A stretch of DNA of 64,000 nt from CAZBSE01 sp964578625 (GCA_964578625.1 CAZODQ010000002.1:39246-103245); one strand, 5' to 3'. Counted from the first letter of the stretch, positions 9,477 to 18,713 are shown. Notes: generated from the sequence alone by a model not told the origin. Numbers and translations are program-made.

Positions 9477-10073
9477 TTAAATCCTATTTCTCAATGTAAT
9501 GGATGTTTCCAGATTCATAGTCCTTGCACCCTCGGTAGCACTTTCCTGATCAATCAATAGACTTATGTTTACGCTTTTTATAGTCCCCAGCTCCAAAGAA
9601 TCTACCGGAACATCCAGGCTCTCTTCACCATAACCGGTTTTATAGGAAAATATTTCATCGCTTATAACATGTTTTACTAATATTTTATCTTCACCGTCCT
9701 CTACGCCCCTCCAAAAATCTAAAAATGAAGGATCTTCCGTGTCAGCCAACAGGTAATAATGCACCCTTTCAAAACTATCATCAGTGTCAATATTACTGTA
9801 GAATATGACTTCATCTTTATCAGCTTCTTCAATAGTCGATATTTCTCTCATATCCTTACTTATCCTATATACTGCAGTTCTTGCATCTCTTACTGAAGTG
9901 GCTGTATTTATGGTAATATCCGTAGCATTTGTAGCATTAAAGTAAGACATTGCAGTCAAAGTCACAATAACAAGTATTAAAAATGTAGACAGCATTAATT
10001 CAATTATAGTCATACCTTTATTATCCCTTAACTTATTAACCAATTGTAATTTAATCTTCCTTCTTACAATCAT
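9477..10073 (-). CDS. Prepilin-type protein, PilW/PilJ-like minor pilin
   Basis: 198 residues with a 20-residue basic leader ending in NKG, then MTIIEL and a hydrophobic helix, which is a type III prepilin signal with Glu at mature position 5. The C-terminal part carries the common minor-pilin pattern SVRDARTAVYRISKDMREI. It would be cleaved and N-methylated by the prepilin peptidase encoded at 17.2 kb. The gene is sandwiched between a PilV-like and a PilX-like gene, so the trio probably forms the tip or priming complex of the pilus. Confidence 0.85.
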   Translation of the reverse strand: MIVRRKIKLQLVNKLRDNKGMTIIELMLSTFLILVIVTLTAMSYFNATNATDITINTATSVRDARTAVYRISKDMREISTIEEADKDEVIFYSNIDTDDSFERVHYYLLADTEDPSFLDFWRGVEDGEDKILVKHVISDEIFSYKTGYGEESLDVPVDSLELGTIKSVNISLLIDQESATEGARTMNLETSITLRNRI

Positions 10074-10100
10074 AAGTTTACATTTAAAAATTTTTCATGC

Positions 10101-10850
10101 TTATAAATCCTCTGTTGACACTTCATCGCTGGGGTCACTTTTGTATCCATCAGCATATACTACTATAACATAGTAAGTATGATCTCTATGCCTCCAATCA
10201 AAAAAACTATCAGAATAACGTGTAAGATTCGTGGTATCAATCTGCGATCCATCCCTGTAAATCTCATAATAGTCCACTATAGTTTCTGTTTCAGGCTCAT
10301 CCCAGTTTAATTCAATAAACCAAAATAAAAGCCAGAATCCGCTTATAGTAAGATTTCTTACCGGGGGATATGGTGCCAGAGGAGGCCCTCCTTCTCCGAA
10401 TTCAGGGTACAGCTGGGTTACTATCGATATCTCCTCGGGCATCTTATCATTTACTGCACTTATCTCTATCTGCTTATAGCTGTATTCACCCTCAACCCAG
10501 GTAACAGTCCGCCTTACCGTATAATCAGTCCCATGGTAGTCTACCACCGATTCGGATTCCAGAGACCCTTCGGGATTACTTCCAGAAGCTCCGATAATTC
10601 CTACCTCATCATAATCCCTCAGCCTTATTTCTTCCAATTCCATATTAGCTAAAGCAATAGCCTCGGTTTTGGACTTATTTATTTCCGTTGCCCTTATGGC
10701 TATCATAACGCTTTGAACCATTGCTAAAGAAACAAGAGATAAGATAAGAAAAGCAATGACAATTTCTACCAGGGTCATACCTTTTTCTTTTTTTAAAATC
10801 CGGCATTTTTTAAATATATTTATTTTTGATTTTAAATATTTTCCTAACAT
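10101..10850 (-). CDS. PilV-like prepilin fused to a fibronectin type III domain
   Basis: The leader of 24 residues ends KKEKG and is followed by MTLVEIVIAFLIL, a clear type III prepilin signal. The first ~110 residues resemble PilV-type minor pilins. From about residue 155 to 245 the protein reads as an FN3 module: PPVRNLTI, then WDEPE, YYEIYRDG, YSDS and TYYVIVVYADG. The FN3 addition suggests a surface-binding tip subunit. It is the first of the three accessory pilin genes and follows aroQ by 9 bases. Confidence 0.85.
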   Translation of the reverse strand: MLGKYLKSKINIFKKCRILKKEKGMTLVEIVIAFLILSLVSLAMVQSVMIAIRATEINKSKTEAIALANMELEEIRLRDYDEVGIIGASGSNPEGSLESESVVDYHGTDYTVRRTVTWVEGEYSYKQIEISAVNDKMPEEISIVTQLYPEFGEGGPPLAPYPPVRNLTISGFWLLFWFIELNWDEPETETIVDYYEIYRDGSQIDTTNLTRYSDSFFDWRHRDHTYYVIVVYADGYKSDPSDEVSTEDL

Positions 10851-10859
10851 ATTGGATCC

Positions 10860-11291
10860 CTAAAGACAATAATCAAGAACATATCTTAATGCAGTGTTGT
10901 ATACCTCGATTCCCAATCCGCTTATTACCCCTTTTACTACTTTCGATATAACCGATTTTGATCTCCAATCTTCTCTTGTGAAAATATTAGATATATGCAC
11001 TTCAATAGCTGGGATATTGCTCGCGACTATTGCGTCTCTTATTCCATAACTGTAATGAGTAAATGCACCCGGATTAATTATTATAAAATCAACACTGCCT
11101 ATGCATTGGTGAATCTTATCAATAATTTCACCTTCATGGTTTGACTGAAAATATAAAAGCTCTACCTTCCCTTTTACTATTTTATCCAGGTCTTTTTTTA
11201 TATCCTCAAAGCTTTTTTCCCCATATATATTTTTCTCTCTTTGACCCAATAAATTTAGATTAGGGCCATTTATTATAATGACCTTTTTCAC
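10860..11291 (-). CDS. aroQ: 3-dehydroquinate dehydratase, type II
   Basis: Dehydrates 3-dehydroquinate to 3-dehydroshikimate, step 3 of the shikimate pathway. The 143 residues match the dodecameric type II family. Seen directly: NGPNLNLLGQRE (residues 8-19), the catalytic tyrosine region (KNIYGEKS, Tyr23), NPGAFTHYSY, and the histidine segment EVHISNIFTRE. It follows aroB after 87 AT-rich bases, the last gene of the aroC-aroK-aroB-aroQ set. Confidence 0.97.
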   Translation of the reverse strand: MKKVIIINGPNLNLLGQREKNIYGEKSFEDIKKDLDKIVKGKVELLYFQSNHEGEIIDKIHQCIGSVDFIIINPGAFTHYSYGIRDAIVASNIPAIEVHISNIFTREDWRSKSVISKVVKGVISGLGIEVYNTALRYVLDYCL

Positions 11292-11378
11292 TTTTATAAA
11301 ATCTCCCAGACTTATTTATTTAATTACCTGACAGCCAAAAATAATTAATATTATAATTAATATTTTCTTTATATACAC

Positions 11379-12494
11379 TTAAATATAATTATACATACTT
11401 TTTTTAATATTATCAACAATCACTTTCCTGTCTATATCATAATAAAAAACAGGTCTATTTATCCCTTTCAGTAAGATAAATTTATTTTTAGACGTACTAA
11501 ATTTCTTGTCATATTTCAATGCATTTATTATTTTTCCAATCCTTTTTTCCGGAATTTTAAAAGGCAGCTTCAACTTCTTGTACAGCTCAATGATATTATT
11601 TTTAATTTTTTCATCAAATAATCCTAGTGAAATTGAGATATCGATAGCAATTATCATTCCGACACTTATTGCTTCCCCGTGGTTTATTTCCTTTAAATCA
11701 AATGCGTTTTCAATGCTGTGCCCTATCGTATGGCCGAAATTAAGCAAATTTCTGTAGTTTAAATCAAATTCATCCTTTTCTACTACTTTTGTTTTTATAC
11801 AGCAGCTTGTATACATAATATCCTCAAAAACTTTTGTTTTAACTAATCTCAATAGTCTGTCTTTTCTTTGATCTTCCACACTCTCTGATAATTTCTTAAG
11901 TATATTTTTATTGAAGACCAGTCCATATTTAACGATTTCACCTAGACCATTGATGATCTGATTTTCTTCCAGTGTGTAATTAATTATTGGGTCTATGACC
12001 ACCATATGAGGTTGATAAAAGCATCCAATTACATTTTTTACACTTCCATAGTTTACAACAACCTTACCCCCAATACTGCTGTCGACCTGCCCGATTATCG
12101 TAGTCGGATATTGTACAAATTTTACTCCTCTGTGAAATGTTGAAGCTGTAAAACCGGTAAGGTCTCCTATTACTCCGCCTCCGAATGCCATTACAATATC
12201 ATTTCTATGTAAATTAAAATCGATAAGCCTCTTAAATATAAAATCTGCACTCTTTAAACTTTTATATTCCTCGCCATCTTTTATAATTATGATTTTAAAA
12301 GGAAGCAGGCACTTTTTTAAAGTACCCTTTATCATTCTTCCATATATTCCATATATTTTATCATTTGTGACCAGTACGATTTTATCAGCATCATGGAATT
12401 TTCTTTTAATCAAATCTGGAAAATAATTATGGATCTTGGGGCTTATATATATTGGGTATTTTCTAAGTTTAGTTTTGACAGTAATGGTTTTCAT
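11379..12494 (-). CDS. aroB: 3-dehydroquinate synthase
   Basis: Converts DAHP to 3-dehydroquinate using NAD and a divalent metal, step 2 of the shikimate pathway. In 371 residues the diagnostic GGGVIGDLTGFTAS and the metal-binding segments (GLGEIVKYG, then the histidines of NFGHTIGH and NHGEAISVGM) are intact. It is co-oriented with aroK, 19 bases upstream. No gene for DAHP synthase is seen in the window. Confidence 0.97.
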   Translation of the reverse strand: MKTITVKTKLRKYPIYISPKIHNYFPDLIKRKFHDADKIVLVTNDKIYGIYGRMIKGTLKKCLLPFKIIIIKDGEEYKSLKSADFIFKRLIDFNLHRNDIVMAFGGGVIGDLTGFTASTFHRGVKFVQYPTTIIGQVDSSIGGKVVVNYGSVKNVIGCFYQPHMVVIDPIINYTLEENQIINGLGEIVKYGLVFNKNILKKLSESVEDQRKDRLLRLVKTKVFEDIMYTSCCIKTKVVEKDEFDLNYRNLLNFGHTIGHSIENAFDLKEINHGEAISVGMIIAIDISISLGLFDEKIKNNIIELYKKLKLPFKIPEKRIGKIINALKYDKKFSTSKNKFILLKGINRPVFYYDIDRKVIVDNIKKSMYNYI

Positions 12495-12513
12495 TAATGG
12501 TATTCATTTGTTT

Positions 12514-13026
12514 TTAAGCTTTAAGCCTGTTCATTATCTCACTCACCGCCTGACCGGGATTTTTTTGAGAGTTATTTATAATTATATCGGCATATTTACG
12601 ATACAATACTTCCCTCTTTCTAATCATTTTTTCTACAGTCTCATCTCTTTTTTCAACATCAATCAAAGGCCTGTCATTAACGTTTTTAAGACGATCTATT
12701 GCATCCCGTGTAGATATATTTAAATAAACATTAATACCGCTGCTTTTGATTATATCCATATTTTTTTTTCTTTTTACTATACCTCCCCCACAGGCAAAGA
12801 CACAATTTTTATTTTTATATATCTTCCCGGTAACTTTTGTTTCCAGGTCTCTGAAATATTTTTCACCCTTTAATCTGAAAATATCTTTTATTCTTTTCCC
12901 TTCAGCCAGTTCTATTACCCTATCCATATCAATAAATGTAAATCCTAACTTCTCTGCTAATAATTTACCCACCGTACTCTTTCCGGATCCCATAAAACCG
13001 GTAAGGCATATATTTTTAAAATCCAT
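12514..13026 (-). CDS. aroK: Shikimate kinase
   Basis: Phosphorylates shikimate at the 3-hydroxyl with ATP. 170 residues. The P-loop GFMGSGKS is at residues 10-17, the shikimate-binding Asp/Arg segment (DMDRVIE) follows, then KYFRDLE and the FACGGGIV loop. The lid Arg region reads NDRPLID. It is placed 8 bases after aroC in the compact aroC-aroK-aroB-aroQ operon. Confidence 0.97.
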   Translation of the reverse strand: MDFKNICLTGFMGSGKSTVGKLLAEKLGFTFIDMDRVIELAEGKRIKDIFRLKGEKYFRDLETKVTGKIYKNKNCVFACGGGIVKRKKNMDIIKSSGINVYLNISTRDAIDRLKNVNDRPLIDVEKRDETVEKMIRKREVLYRKYADIIINNSQKNPGQAVSEIMNRLKA

Positions 13027-13034
13027 ACAGATAT

Positions 13035-14201
13035 TTAAACTTTTTCAAGATATCTTTTATAATTATTAAAATTTTCTAAAATTTCTTCTATACTATCTCT
13101 TCCAAATTTTTCTTGAACCGAATCCAGAATCTCTATAGATAGCATCGCCTCACCTATAATCGAAGCACTTGGAACCGCACAAATATCCGACCTTTCTTTT
13201 AAACTTACTCCATCCTCTTTGCTCTTTATATTTACAGTATGCATTCCTTTACCTGTAGTAGGTATTGGTTTTATAAGAGCACCTACCACTACAGGCGCCC
13301 CATTAGTCATTCCGCCCTCTATTCCACCCGCTCTATTTGTCTTTCTATAGAATCCTTTACTTTTCTTATAATAGATCTCATCATGAAAGTCAGTTCCGGT
13401 CTTCTCAGTTAAATTAGAGATATTACCTATTTCAACACTCTTAATTGCCGGTATACTCATAAAAGACCTTGCTATTTTAGCGTCAATTCTCCTGTCCCAT
13501 TGCGAATATGATCCCAATCCGGCAGGTACTCCCATAGCGATAACCTTAAATCTTCCGCCTATACTATCTTTATTTTCCTTAGCTTTGATTATTTCTTTTT
13601 TCATCTGTAACCCTGCTTTTTTATCAGGACATCTGACTTCTGATTTTTCAATATCTTCTAATGTTTTAATGTTTATATTTATGTCTTTATTTAATAAAAT
13701 CCTGCCAATCTGTACCACATAACTTAATATATTTATCCCCATAAGCTTCAATACAATTTTGGCAAATGCCCCTACACATACCCTTACCGCGGTTTCTCTT
13801 GCACTGCTTCTTTCTATTACATCTCTAATATCATCCAGTCTGTATTTTAAAAATCCCGGCAGATCTGCATGACCCGGTCTTGGATTCAATAATTTATCCT
13901 CCGAACTGGCACCGTTCTGATTATCAGGATTTATATCCATTGTTTCTTTCCAGTTATGCCAATCCTTATTACTTATAATAAATGAAATCGGTGATCCCAT
14001 ACTCTTGCCTTTTCTAATACCGGATATTATTTCCACTTCATCCTTCTCTATTGACATTCTTTGTCCTCTTCCAAAACCTTTTTGTCTTCTGGAAAGTTCG
14101 TAATTTAAATATCCTGTATCTACCAATACTCCTGAGGGATAGTCATCTATTATTCCTACAAGGCTTTTACCATGAGATTCACCGGCAGTTAGAAATCTCA
14201 A
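13035..14201 (-). CDS. aroC: Chorismate synthase
   Basis: Converts EPSP to chorismate with reduced FMN, the last common step of aromatic biosynthesis. The 388 residues carry the family signatures GESHGKSLVGIIDDYPSG at the N-terminus, RPGHADLPG, the FMN-binding stretch RSSARETAVRV, and GGIEGGMTNG. The aroA gene that makes its substrate is not in the window. The upstream neighbour is the pilP-like gene, 20 bases away, so the aro genes are probably in the same transcript as the pilus assembly genes. Confidence 0.97.
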   Translation of the reverse strand: MRFLTAGESHGKSLVGIIDDYPSGVLVDTGYLNYELSRRQKGFGRGQRMSIEKDEVEIISGIRKGKSMGSPISFIISNKDWHNWKETMDINPDNQNGASSEDKLLNPRPGHADLPGFLKYRLDDIRDVIERSSARETAVRVCVGAFAKIVLKLMGINILSYVVQIGRILLNKDININIKTLEDIEKSEVRCPDKKAGLQMKKEIIKAKENKDSIGGRFKVIAMGVPAGLGSYSQWDRRIDAKIARSFMSIPAIKSVEIGNISNLTEKTGTDFHDEIYYKKSKGFYRKTNRAGGIEGGMTNGAPVVVGALIKPIPTTGKGMHTVNIKSKEDGVSLKERSDICAVPSASIIGEAMLSIEILDSVQEKFGRDSIEEILENFNNYKRYLEKV

Positions 14202-14221
14202 AGAATAATTATTCCCCTTCC

Positions 14222-14734
14222 TTAGTCATACTTAACTTGATCGATATATAAAGTTAATATTTCATCACCCTTCAGCAATACTACTGAAGTTTCATTAATT
14301 GCCTGAACAGAATAAATATGTGCGATAGGATCTCCCTCTTTTAACTTATATAAATAATCATTAAAATTCAATTCAGCATATTCTATCCCATCCTCAATAT
14401 AAATACTTTCTAATACAAATACATTTTTCCCTTCTTCATCTTCTTCTTTAGCATAAAACGGCTTGAATGGATTCCTTACCGTTTCATCTATAAAGTCAAC
14501 CTCACCTTCGACATCATAGCTTTTCTCTATACTTATGTCTTCTTTGCCAATCTCACTGATTTCCTCTTCGTCTATTTCAACCTCCGGTAATTCCGGACTT
14601 GCTGCTTCGCTTCCATAGGATTCTTTTATTATTTTATTAATAGAGCACGCAGAAAAAAGCAGTGCTGCTGCTATAAAAATTAAAGCAGTTAAAATTAACA
14701 CCGTCATTTTTTCTATTTTTTTATAACCTTCCAT
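14222..14734 (-). CDS. Putative PilP-like pilus lipoprotein
   Basis: 170 residues from the ATG at 14734, which is preceded by AGGTGA at good spacing; a GTG at 14743 is the alternative. The N-terminus has a basic segment, a hydrophobic helix and Cys30 in a lipobox-like FSAC. An acidic linker follows (about 38-70), then RNPFKPFY and a small beta domain ending in LYIDQVKYD. The NPF start and the pattern of a PilP/GspC-like domain, together with its place after pilM-pilN-pilO, support PilP. With no outer-membrane secretin in sight, its partner is unclear. Confidence 0.6.
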   Translation of the reverse strand: MEGYKKIEKMTVLILTALIFIAAALLFSACSINKIIKESYGSEAASPELPEVEIDEEEISEIGKEDISIEKSYDVEGEVDFIDETVRNPFKPFYAKEEDEEGKNVFVLESIYIEDGIEYAELNFNDYLYKLKEGDPIAHIYSVQAINETSVVLLKGDEILTLYIDQVKYD

Positions 14735-14735
14735 C

Positions 14736-15275
14736 TTAATCACCTATATAATACATTTTGGTACTAACATAGGCACTCAGCGTTTCATATTCATCTTCAG
14801 TAGACTGAATTACAATATTTTCGACTATTACTATACGGGGCATCTTCTCTATTGTCCTTATGAAATTGATTATATTGTAATAAGAACCTTCCAGTGCAAA
14901 ATTTGCCTCTATTATTTTTTCGGGTTTTTCTTCCTCTTCCGCAGTAACTGTTTCTACATAATCAATTGAGGTAATAACTACACCCGAATAGGCTGCGATA
15001 TCATATATTTCATTGGTTAAAACATCAAGATCATTTTCTGAAGGAATCTGCATTGAATATTTCTGATACGCTGCATCTAATGAATTATATTCATCCCGCA
15101 CTAATTCCAATTCATGCAGCCTTGTTACATTTGAACTATGGTATTCTTTTTCCTGTTCCAGTTCTGCGCTCTTCTTAACACTCGTAGACATATTAGGAAT
15201 AATGAATAGAATAACCAGTAAAACACTGATTATTAAAAATACAACTATCAAAATAATTTTTATTGTATTACTCAT
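14736..15275 (-). CDS. pilO: PilO-like inner-membrane pilus assembly protein
   Basis: 179 residues: a cytoplasmic start, one transmembrane helix (about 6-28), a predicted coiled-coil (SAELEQEKEYHSSNVTRLHE onward) and a C-terminal ferredoxin-like domain. Phrases such as ITSIDYV, FALEGSYYNIINFIR and PRIVIVENIVIQ match PilO. It would dimerise with PilN and link the cytoplasmic PilM ring to the exterior part of the machine. It follows pilN after 21 bases. Confidence 0.85.
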   Translation of the reverse strand: MSNTIKIILIVVFLIISVLLVILFIIPNMSTSVKKSAELEQEKEYHSSNVTRLHELELVRDEYNSLDAAYQKYSMQIPSENDLDVLTNEIYDIAAYSGVVITSIDYVETVTAEEEEKPEKIIEANFALEGSYYNIINFIRTIEKMPRIVIVENIVIQSTEDEYETLSAYVSTKMYYIGD

Positions 15276-15296
15276 AGCTACATATAAATAAATATT

Positions 15297-16004
15297 TTAC
15301 TGTTGTTCCATTTGGTTTACTTCTGACTCCAATACGTCTTCTTCACCAGTTTCTTCAGTCTGCACTTCACTTACATTTTCTGTTTCTTCCATATAGGGTC
15401 CCATATCATAATATACACTGATTGTAAAAGATACTACTTCAATATTAGATTCTGTTATTTGATCCTTTGCAATATTATTTATCAACACTTCACCTGTGTG
15501 AGGAATACTCTCAATCTCTATTTTTAATTTCGTAATATCATTATAATCGTTTGCATATCCGCCTATTAAGAAAAATATTTTCTTTTTATTATCTGCCTTC
15601 TTTTCTTCTGGGCTTTTATTAATAAATTCATATAATTGTTTACTGTCGCAGTCTATATAATTTATATAAGCACCCTCGGGTATCTTTTCTCCAAAATCAT
15701 ACAATATTTCCGACCAGAGTATTTCATCTTTCTGCAGTGTATCTACCAGTTCGGATTTTACTTTGACATTATCCTTAAATTTTTCATATGTTTCCAGCTT
15801 AGCTATGTAATTATTCATCTGACTATTCACCCTGCTGTATTCTTCCGATTTCGGTACGATATTACTGTTTACATCATACAAAAACACCAGCAATGCTACC
15901 AATAAAATGACTGCAGCAACAAATAGTACTAATACTATATTAAGTATAATGCTTCTAATATCCCTGACTTTTACTTCTTTTGGTAGAAGGTTTATAGTTT
16001 TCAT
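15297..16004 (-). CDS. pilN: PilN-like fimbrial assembly protein
   Basis: 235 residues beginning MKTINLLPKEVKVR. The INLLP motif is the PilM-binding signature of PilN. A transmembrane helix follows (about 18-45), then a predicted coiled coil and an alpha/beta domain. The C-terminal ~35 residues are a Glu-rich tail (ETENVSEVQTEETGEED). It overlaps the end of pilM by 4 bases, so translation is coupled. Confidence 0.88.
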   Translation of the reverse strand: MKTINLLPKEVKVRDIRSIILNIVLVLFVAAVILLVALLVFLYDVNSNIVPKSEEYSRVNSQMNNYIAKLETYEKFKDNVKVKSELVDTLQKDEILWSEILYDFGEKIPEGAYINYIDCDSKQLYEFINKSPEEKKADNKKKIFFLIGGYANDYNDITKLKIEIESIPHTGEVLINNIAKDQITESNIEVVSFTISVYYDMGPYMEETENVSEVQTEETGEEDVLESEVNQMEQQ

Positions 16005-17161
16005 TTAACCAAACCCCTCAGTGCCATGCCAATAGCTAACGGATCTATTATGTGATTTAAATCTTTACTCTTAAAGACTGGATTTCTTTTTATATAGTTT
16101 ACTTCAAAATAATCGGCAATATTTAGTAATTCCACTTTATAATTTATTTCCCGTTCAATATATTTTTCAATATTTTTTATATATTCTCCACTTAAAATAA
16201 TTTTTTCAATTTTAAATTTTGGGTTTTCCTGTAAGAAATTTTCTATTGATAACCTTATTTCATATATGAATTGATCTGCTGCATCTTTCATTATCTTGGT
16301 TATTTTCTCATTATCAACAGCAGTTGTATCATCACCTTCCTCAGGTTTTTTATTTTCATTTTTCTTTGATTCATCTGAAGAACTCTTAGAACTTTCTTTT
16401 TTAGGCTTTACCTTGTTTTTCTCCGTTGTTATCAATTGTTTGAAATCAAATTCAGAGACCACCTTTCTACAATAATCGTCATCCTTATTGATCTTATAAA
16501 TTTTCTCAATAAAGCTTCTTATGGAAGAGGATGAAAATCTTGGATATCTCATTTCATTAGCCTGGATTATCTCAAAAATAGATATATCTGTTCCAAGATT
16601 TACCGCACAAAAAGAACTTAAATCCTTGCTATTTTTATTTTTTTCAAGACCATATATATAATCAAGAGTCCTGTAAAACGCAAAACAATTCAGATCAATA
16701 ACCTGGGCAAATAATCCTGCATCCTTAAAGCTCTTTACTATATCGTTAATCATACTCTTTAGAGTACCCACCAGCATTAATTTAGAAGAATTTTCTCCCT
16801 TTTCCACGACATAATAATCATAAATAATATTATTTTTCGGTATTGGTATAAAATCGCTGATCTGGTATTTAATGGAGTTATTTATTTCTGCATCATCCAA
16901 AACAGGTATTTGTACTTCTTTTGCAATCACCTTCTGATTTGCAATTCCAATAAAGACCTTCCTATCGGAAATCTTATATTTTCTCCATATATCCTTCAGG
17001 CTGGCTGCAAGAACTGACGGATCCTTTAACTCGCCTTTTTCCACAGCATTAGCAGGTACTTCATCTATCACAAGGTTTTTTATTATATGATCTTTTCTTC
17101 CCTTTATCAGATCGACTACAGATATACGGAAAGAACTTAAATTTAATCCAACCGCTGACAT
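16001..17161 (-). CDS. pilM: PilM-like actin-fold pilus assembly protein
   Basis: 386 residues from the ATG at 17161; a GTG nine bases upstream is also possible. Cytoplasmic, FtsA-like ATP-binding fold, with the opening SAVGLNLSSFRISVVDL typical of PilM. It would recruit PilN and form a ring with the assembly ATPase. A low-complexity Lys/Ser/Glu insertion (about residues 250-285, KKESSKSSSDESKKNENKK) lies in the middle of the actin fold and is not typical. It follows pilD after 19 bases. Confidence 0.85.
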   Translation of the reverse strand: MSAVGLNLSSFRISVVDLIKGRKDHIIKNLVIDEVPANAVEKGELKDPSVLAASLKDIWRKYKISDRKVFIGIANQKVIAKEVQIPVLDDAEINNSIKYQISDFIPIPKNNIIYDYYVVEKGENSSKLMLVGTLKSMINDIVKSFKDAGLFAQVIDLNCFAFYRTLDYIYGLEKNKNSKDLSSFCAVNLGTDISIFEIIQANEMRYPRFSSSSIRSFIEKIYKINKDDDYCRKVVSEFDFKQLITTEKNKVKPKKESSKSSSDESKKNENKKPEEGDDTTAVDNEKITKIMKDAADQFIYEIRLSIENFLQENPKFKIEKIILSGEYIKNIEKYIEREINYKVELLNIADYFEVNYIKRNPVFKSKDLNHIIDPLAIGMALRGLVK

Positions 17162-17180
17162 AAAAATCACTCTTTTCCTT

Positions 17181-17942
17181 TTACCTGAAAAAACTTATAT
17201 ACCATTTTAAAATATTATTCCCCCAAAATAAAGATATTATACTTCCAAGCGCTATAAAGGGGCCAAACGGTATTGCCTGTTTTAATTTTTTTCTCTTTAT
17301 TATAATTAGTGATATACCATATACAGAACCAAGTAAAAATCCTATAAATAAAGCAGAAACAGCATTTCTTACAAGGAATGCTCCTACCATAAGGCTTAGC
17401 TTGACATCACCCATTCCCATACCTCCGGGATATATCAAATGAATTATTAACATAAACAGGAATGCACCTATACTAAAGGACAAAGGCATCCACCAATTTG
17501 ATGGATCAGAAGCAATACTTAAAGACAGCCCTACTACCGTGATGGGTAGTACTATAACATTGGGAATTATTTGAAACTCAATATCAATAAATGATATCGC
17601 TAACAGTGCACAGCAAAATACTATACCGATTGCCGTATTGATACTCAGGCCGAAGAACATATAATTTACCGCAAACAGTAAAGGGGTCAAGATCTCCACC
17701 AGAAGGTTTGTGACCGGGATCCTTGCTTTACAGTTCCTGCATTTTCCTCTAAGTATTATATAAGACAATATAGGAATATTGTCATAAAACGCTATTTTCT
17801 TTTTACAATTGGGGCAGAAAGAAGAAGGTCTTACAATAGATAACTTCCTGGGTATCCTGTATATAACTACTCCAAGAAAACTGCCTACAGCTAAACCAGT
17901 TATTATAAAGATTAAATAAAAAATTACTTCTCTTATTTCCAT
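17181..17942 (-). CDS. pilD: Prepilin peptidase / N-methyltransferase
   Basis: Cleaves prepilin leaders and N-methylates the new terminus. 253 residues. It starts with a membrane helix and the cytoplasmic loop with two CxxC pairs (CPNCKKKI and CRNCKARI), followed by multiple membrane helices. The two catalytic aspartates are seen in SFIDIEFQIIPN and in GMGMGDVKLSL. This one enzyme could serve all the type III prepilins in the window (pilA and the minor pilins at 9.5-10.8 kb). Confidence 0.95.
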   Translation of the reverse strand: MEIREVIFYLIFIITGLAVGSFLGVVIYRIPRKLSIVRPSSFCPNCKKKIAFYDNIPILSYIILRGKCRNCKARIPVTNLLVEILTPLLFAVNYMFFGLSINTAIGIVFCCALLAISFIDIEFQIIPNVIVLPITVVGLSLSIASDPSNWWMPLSFSIGAFLFMLIIHLIYPGGMGMGDVKLSLMVGAFLVRNAVSALFIGFLLGSVYGISLIIIKRKKLKQAIPFGPFIALGSIISLFWGNNILKWYISFFR

Positions 17943-18135
17943 TCTAATTATTGCTTATATGCTGCTGTTATTATCTTTTATTATTACTAATTTCTTTTCT
18001 ACATTATATTACTATAATTAATTAATTAAATATTCTTTTATTATTCTAAAAATATATTTTTATACAAATTTTTATACTTTTGAATAATAACATGAGAAGT
18101 CTCATTAGTCAAAAACTTAAGGATTAGAAACAGAT

Positions 18136-18171
18136 ATAAAATAAGGGATAGCATGCTATCCCTTATTTTAT
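18136..18171 (-). terminator. Perfect 36-base palindrome between pilA and pilD
   Basis: Every base of the 36 pairs with its mirror base around a centre between 18153 and 18154, giving a core GGGATAGCATGCTATCCC flanked by A/T arms. It lies 36 bases past the pilA stop. As RNA it would form a strong hairpin with U-rich flanks, so it most likely ends or attenuates the abundant pilA message before pilD. The arms are symmetric, so it could act on either strand. Confidence 0.7.
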
Positions 18172-18207
18172 TCAAACAATACAATTAATTTCAGTCTCTT
18201 ACTTGTT

Positions 18208-18642
18208 TTAATAATCACCGGTACTTGTCCACGCTCCGTCTGTTATTATCAGGTCAGCACCACTTCCAACAGCGCCTCCAGCAGCTCCATCTGAACCATT
18301 ACTTGTCAGAGTATAAGTTGACCCATCTGCGGAAACATATGCATATGCATTTCCCCAGGAATCATTTGCCGGTATCGGATTCATATAGGCAGCTAGTACT
18401 ACACCTGCTGTGTATTCAGCTGTTGTCGGATAATCTTCCTTGTCGGCCTGATGAAGCTCTAGTGCAGTAGCTATGTTTTTCATTTCACTCTCTGTTGCAG
18501 ATTCTCTGGCTCTGTTTCTTAAAGCCATATAACTTGGAACAGCTATACCTGTAAGCACAGCAAGTATGATGATTACTATCATAAGTTCTACCAGAGTAAA
18601 TCCTTTTTCACTCTTCCAGATTTTTTTCCATAGCTTTCTCAT
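18208..18642 (-). CDS. pilA: Major type IV pilin (type III prepilin signal)
   Basis: 144 residues. A 14-residue leader (MRKLWKKIWKSEKG) is followed by FTLVELMIVIIILAVLTGIA with Glu5 of the mature chain. The C-terminal domain is short and contains ANDSWGNAYAY, a pattern shared with GspG-like pseudopilins, plus a Gly/Ala/Ser-rich stretch near the end. The strong AAAGGAGG ribosome-binding site and the isolated position, with its own promoter and a palindromic terminator, fit high expression as the main filament subunit. A pseudopilin role cannot be excluded. Confidence 0.9.
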   Translation of the reverse strand: MRKLWKKIWKSEKGFTLVELMIVIIILAVLTGIAVPSYMALRNRARESATESEMKNIATALELHQADKEDYPTTAEYTAGVVLAAYMNPIPANDSWGNAYAYVSADGSTYTLTSNGSDGAAGGAVGSGADLIITDGAWTSTGDY

Positions 18643-18707
18643 TTTTACACCTCCTTTGGTTAACCAAATTTAATTAAAATATAAGTGTTTTTATTGTACA
18701 TCACTAT

Positions 18708-18713
18708 ATTATA
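18708..18713 (-). promoter_or_regulatory. pilA: Candidate pilA promoter -10 box
   Basis: On the minus strand a TATAAT preceded by TGGG lies about 65 bases before the pilA start. There is no good -35 hexamer 17 bases upstream (GTCTAA). That could mean an extended or alternative-sigma promoter, or chance in AT-rich DNA. Confidence 0.4.

Noticed and set aside
11292..11378. Repeated AATTAATATTAT units between aroB and aroQ as a regulatory element
   Set aside because: Only two short A/T copies in 87 bases of A/T-rich sequence. The match is no better than expected by chance, and neither a stem with G/C nor a promoter is evident.
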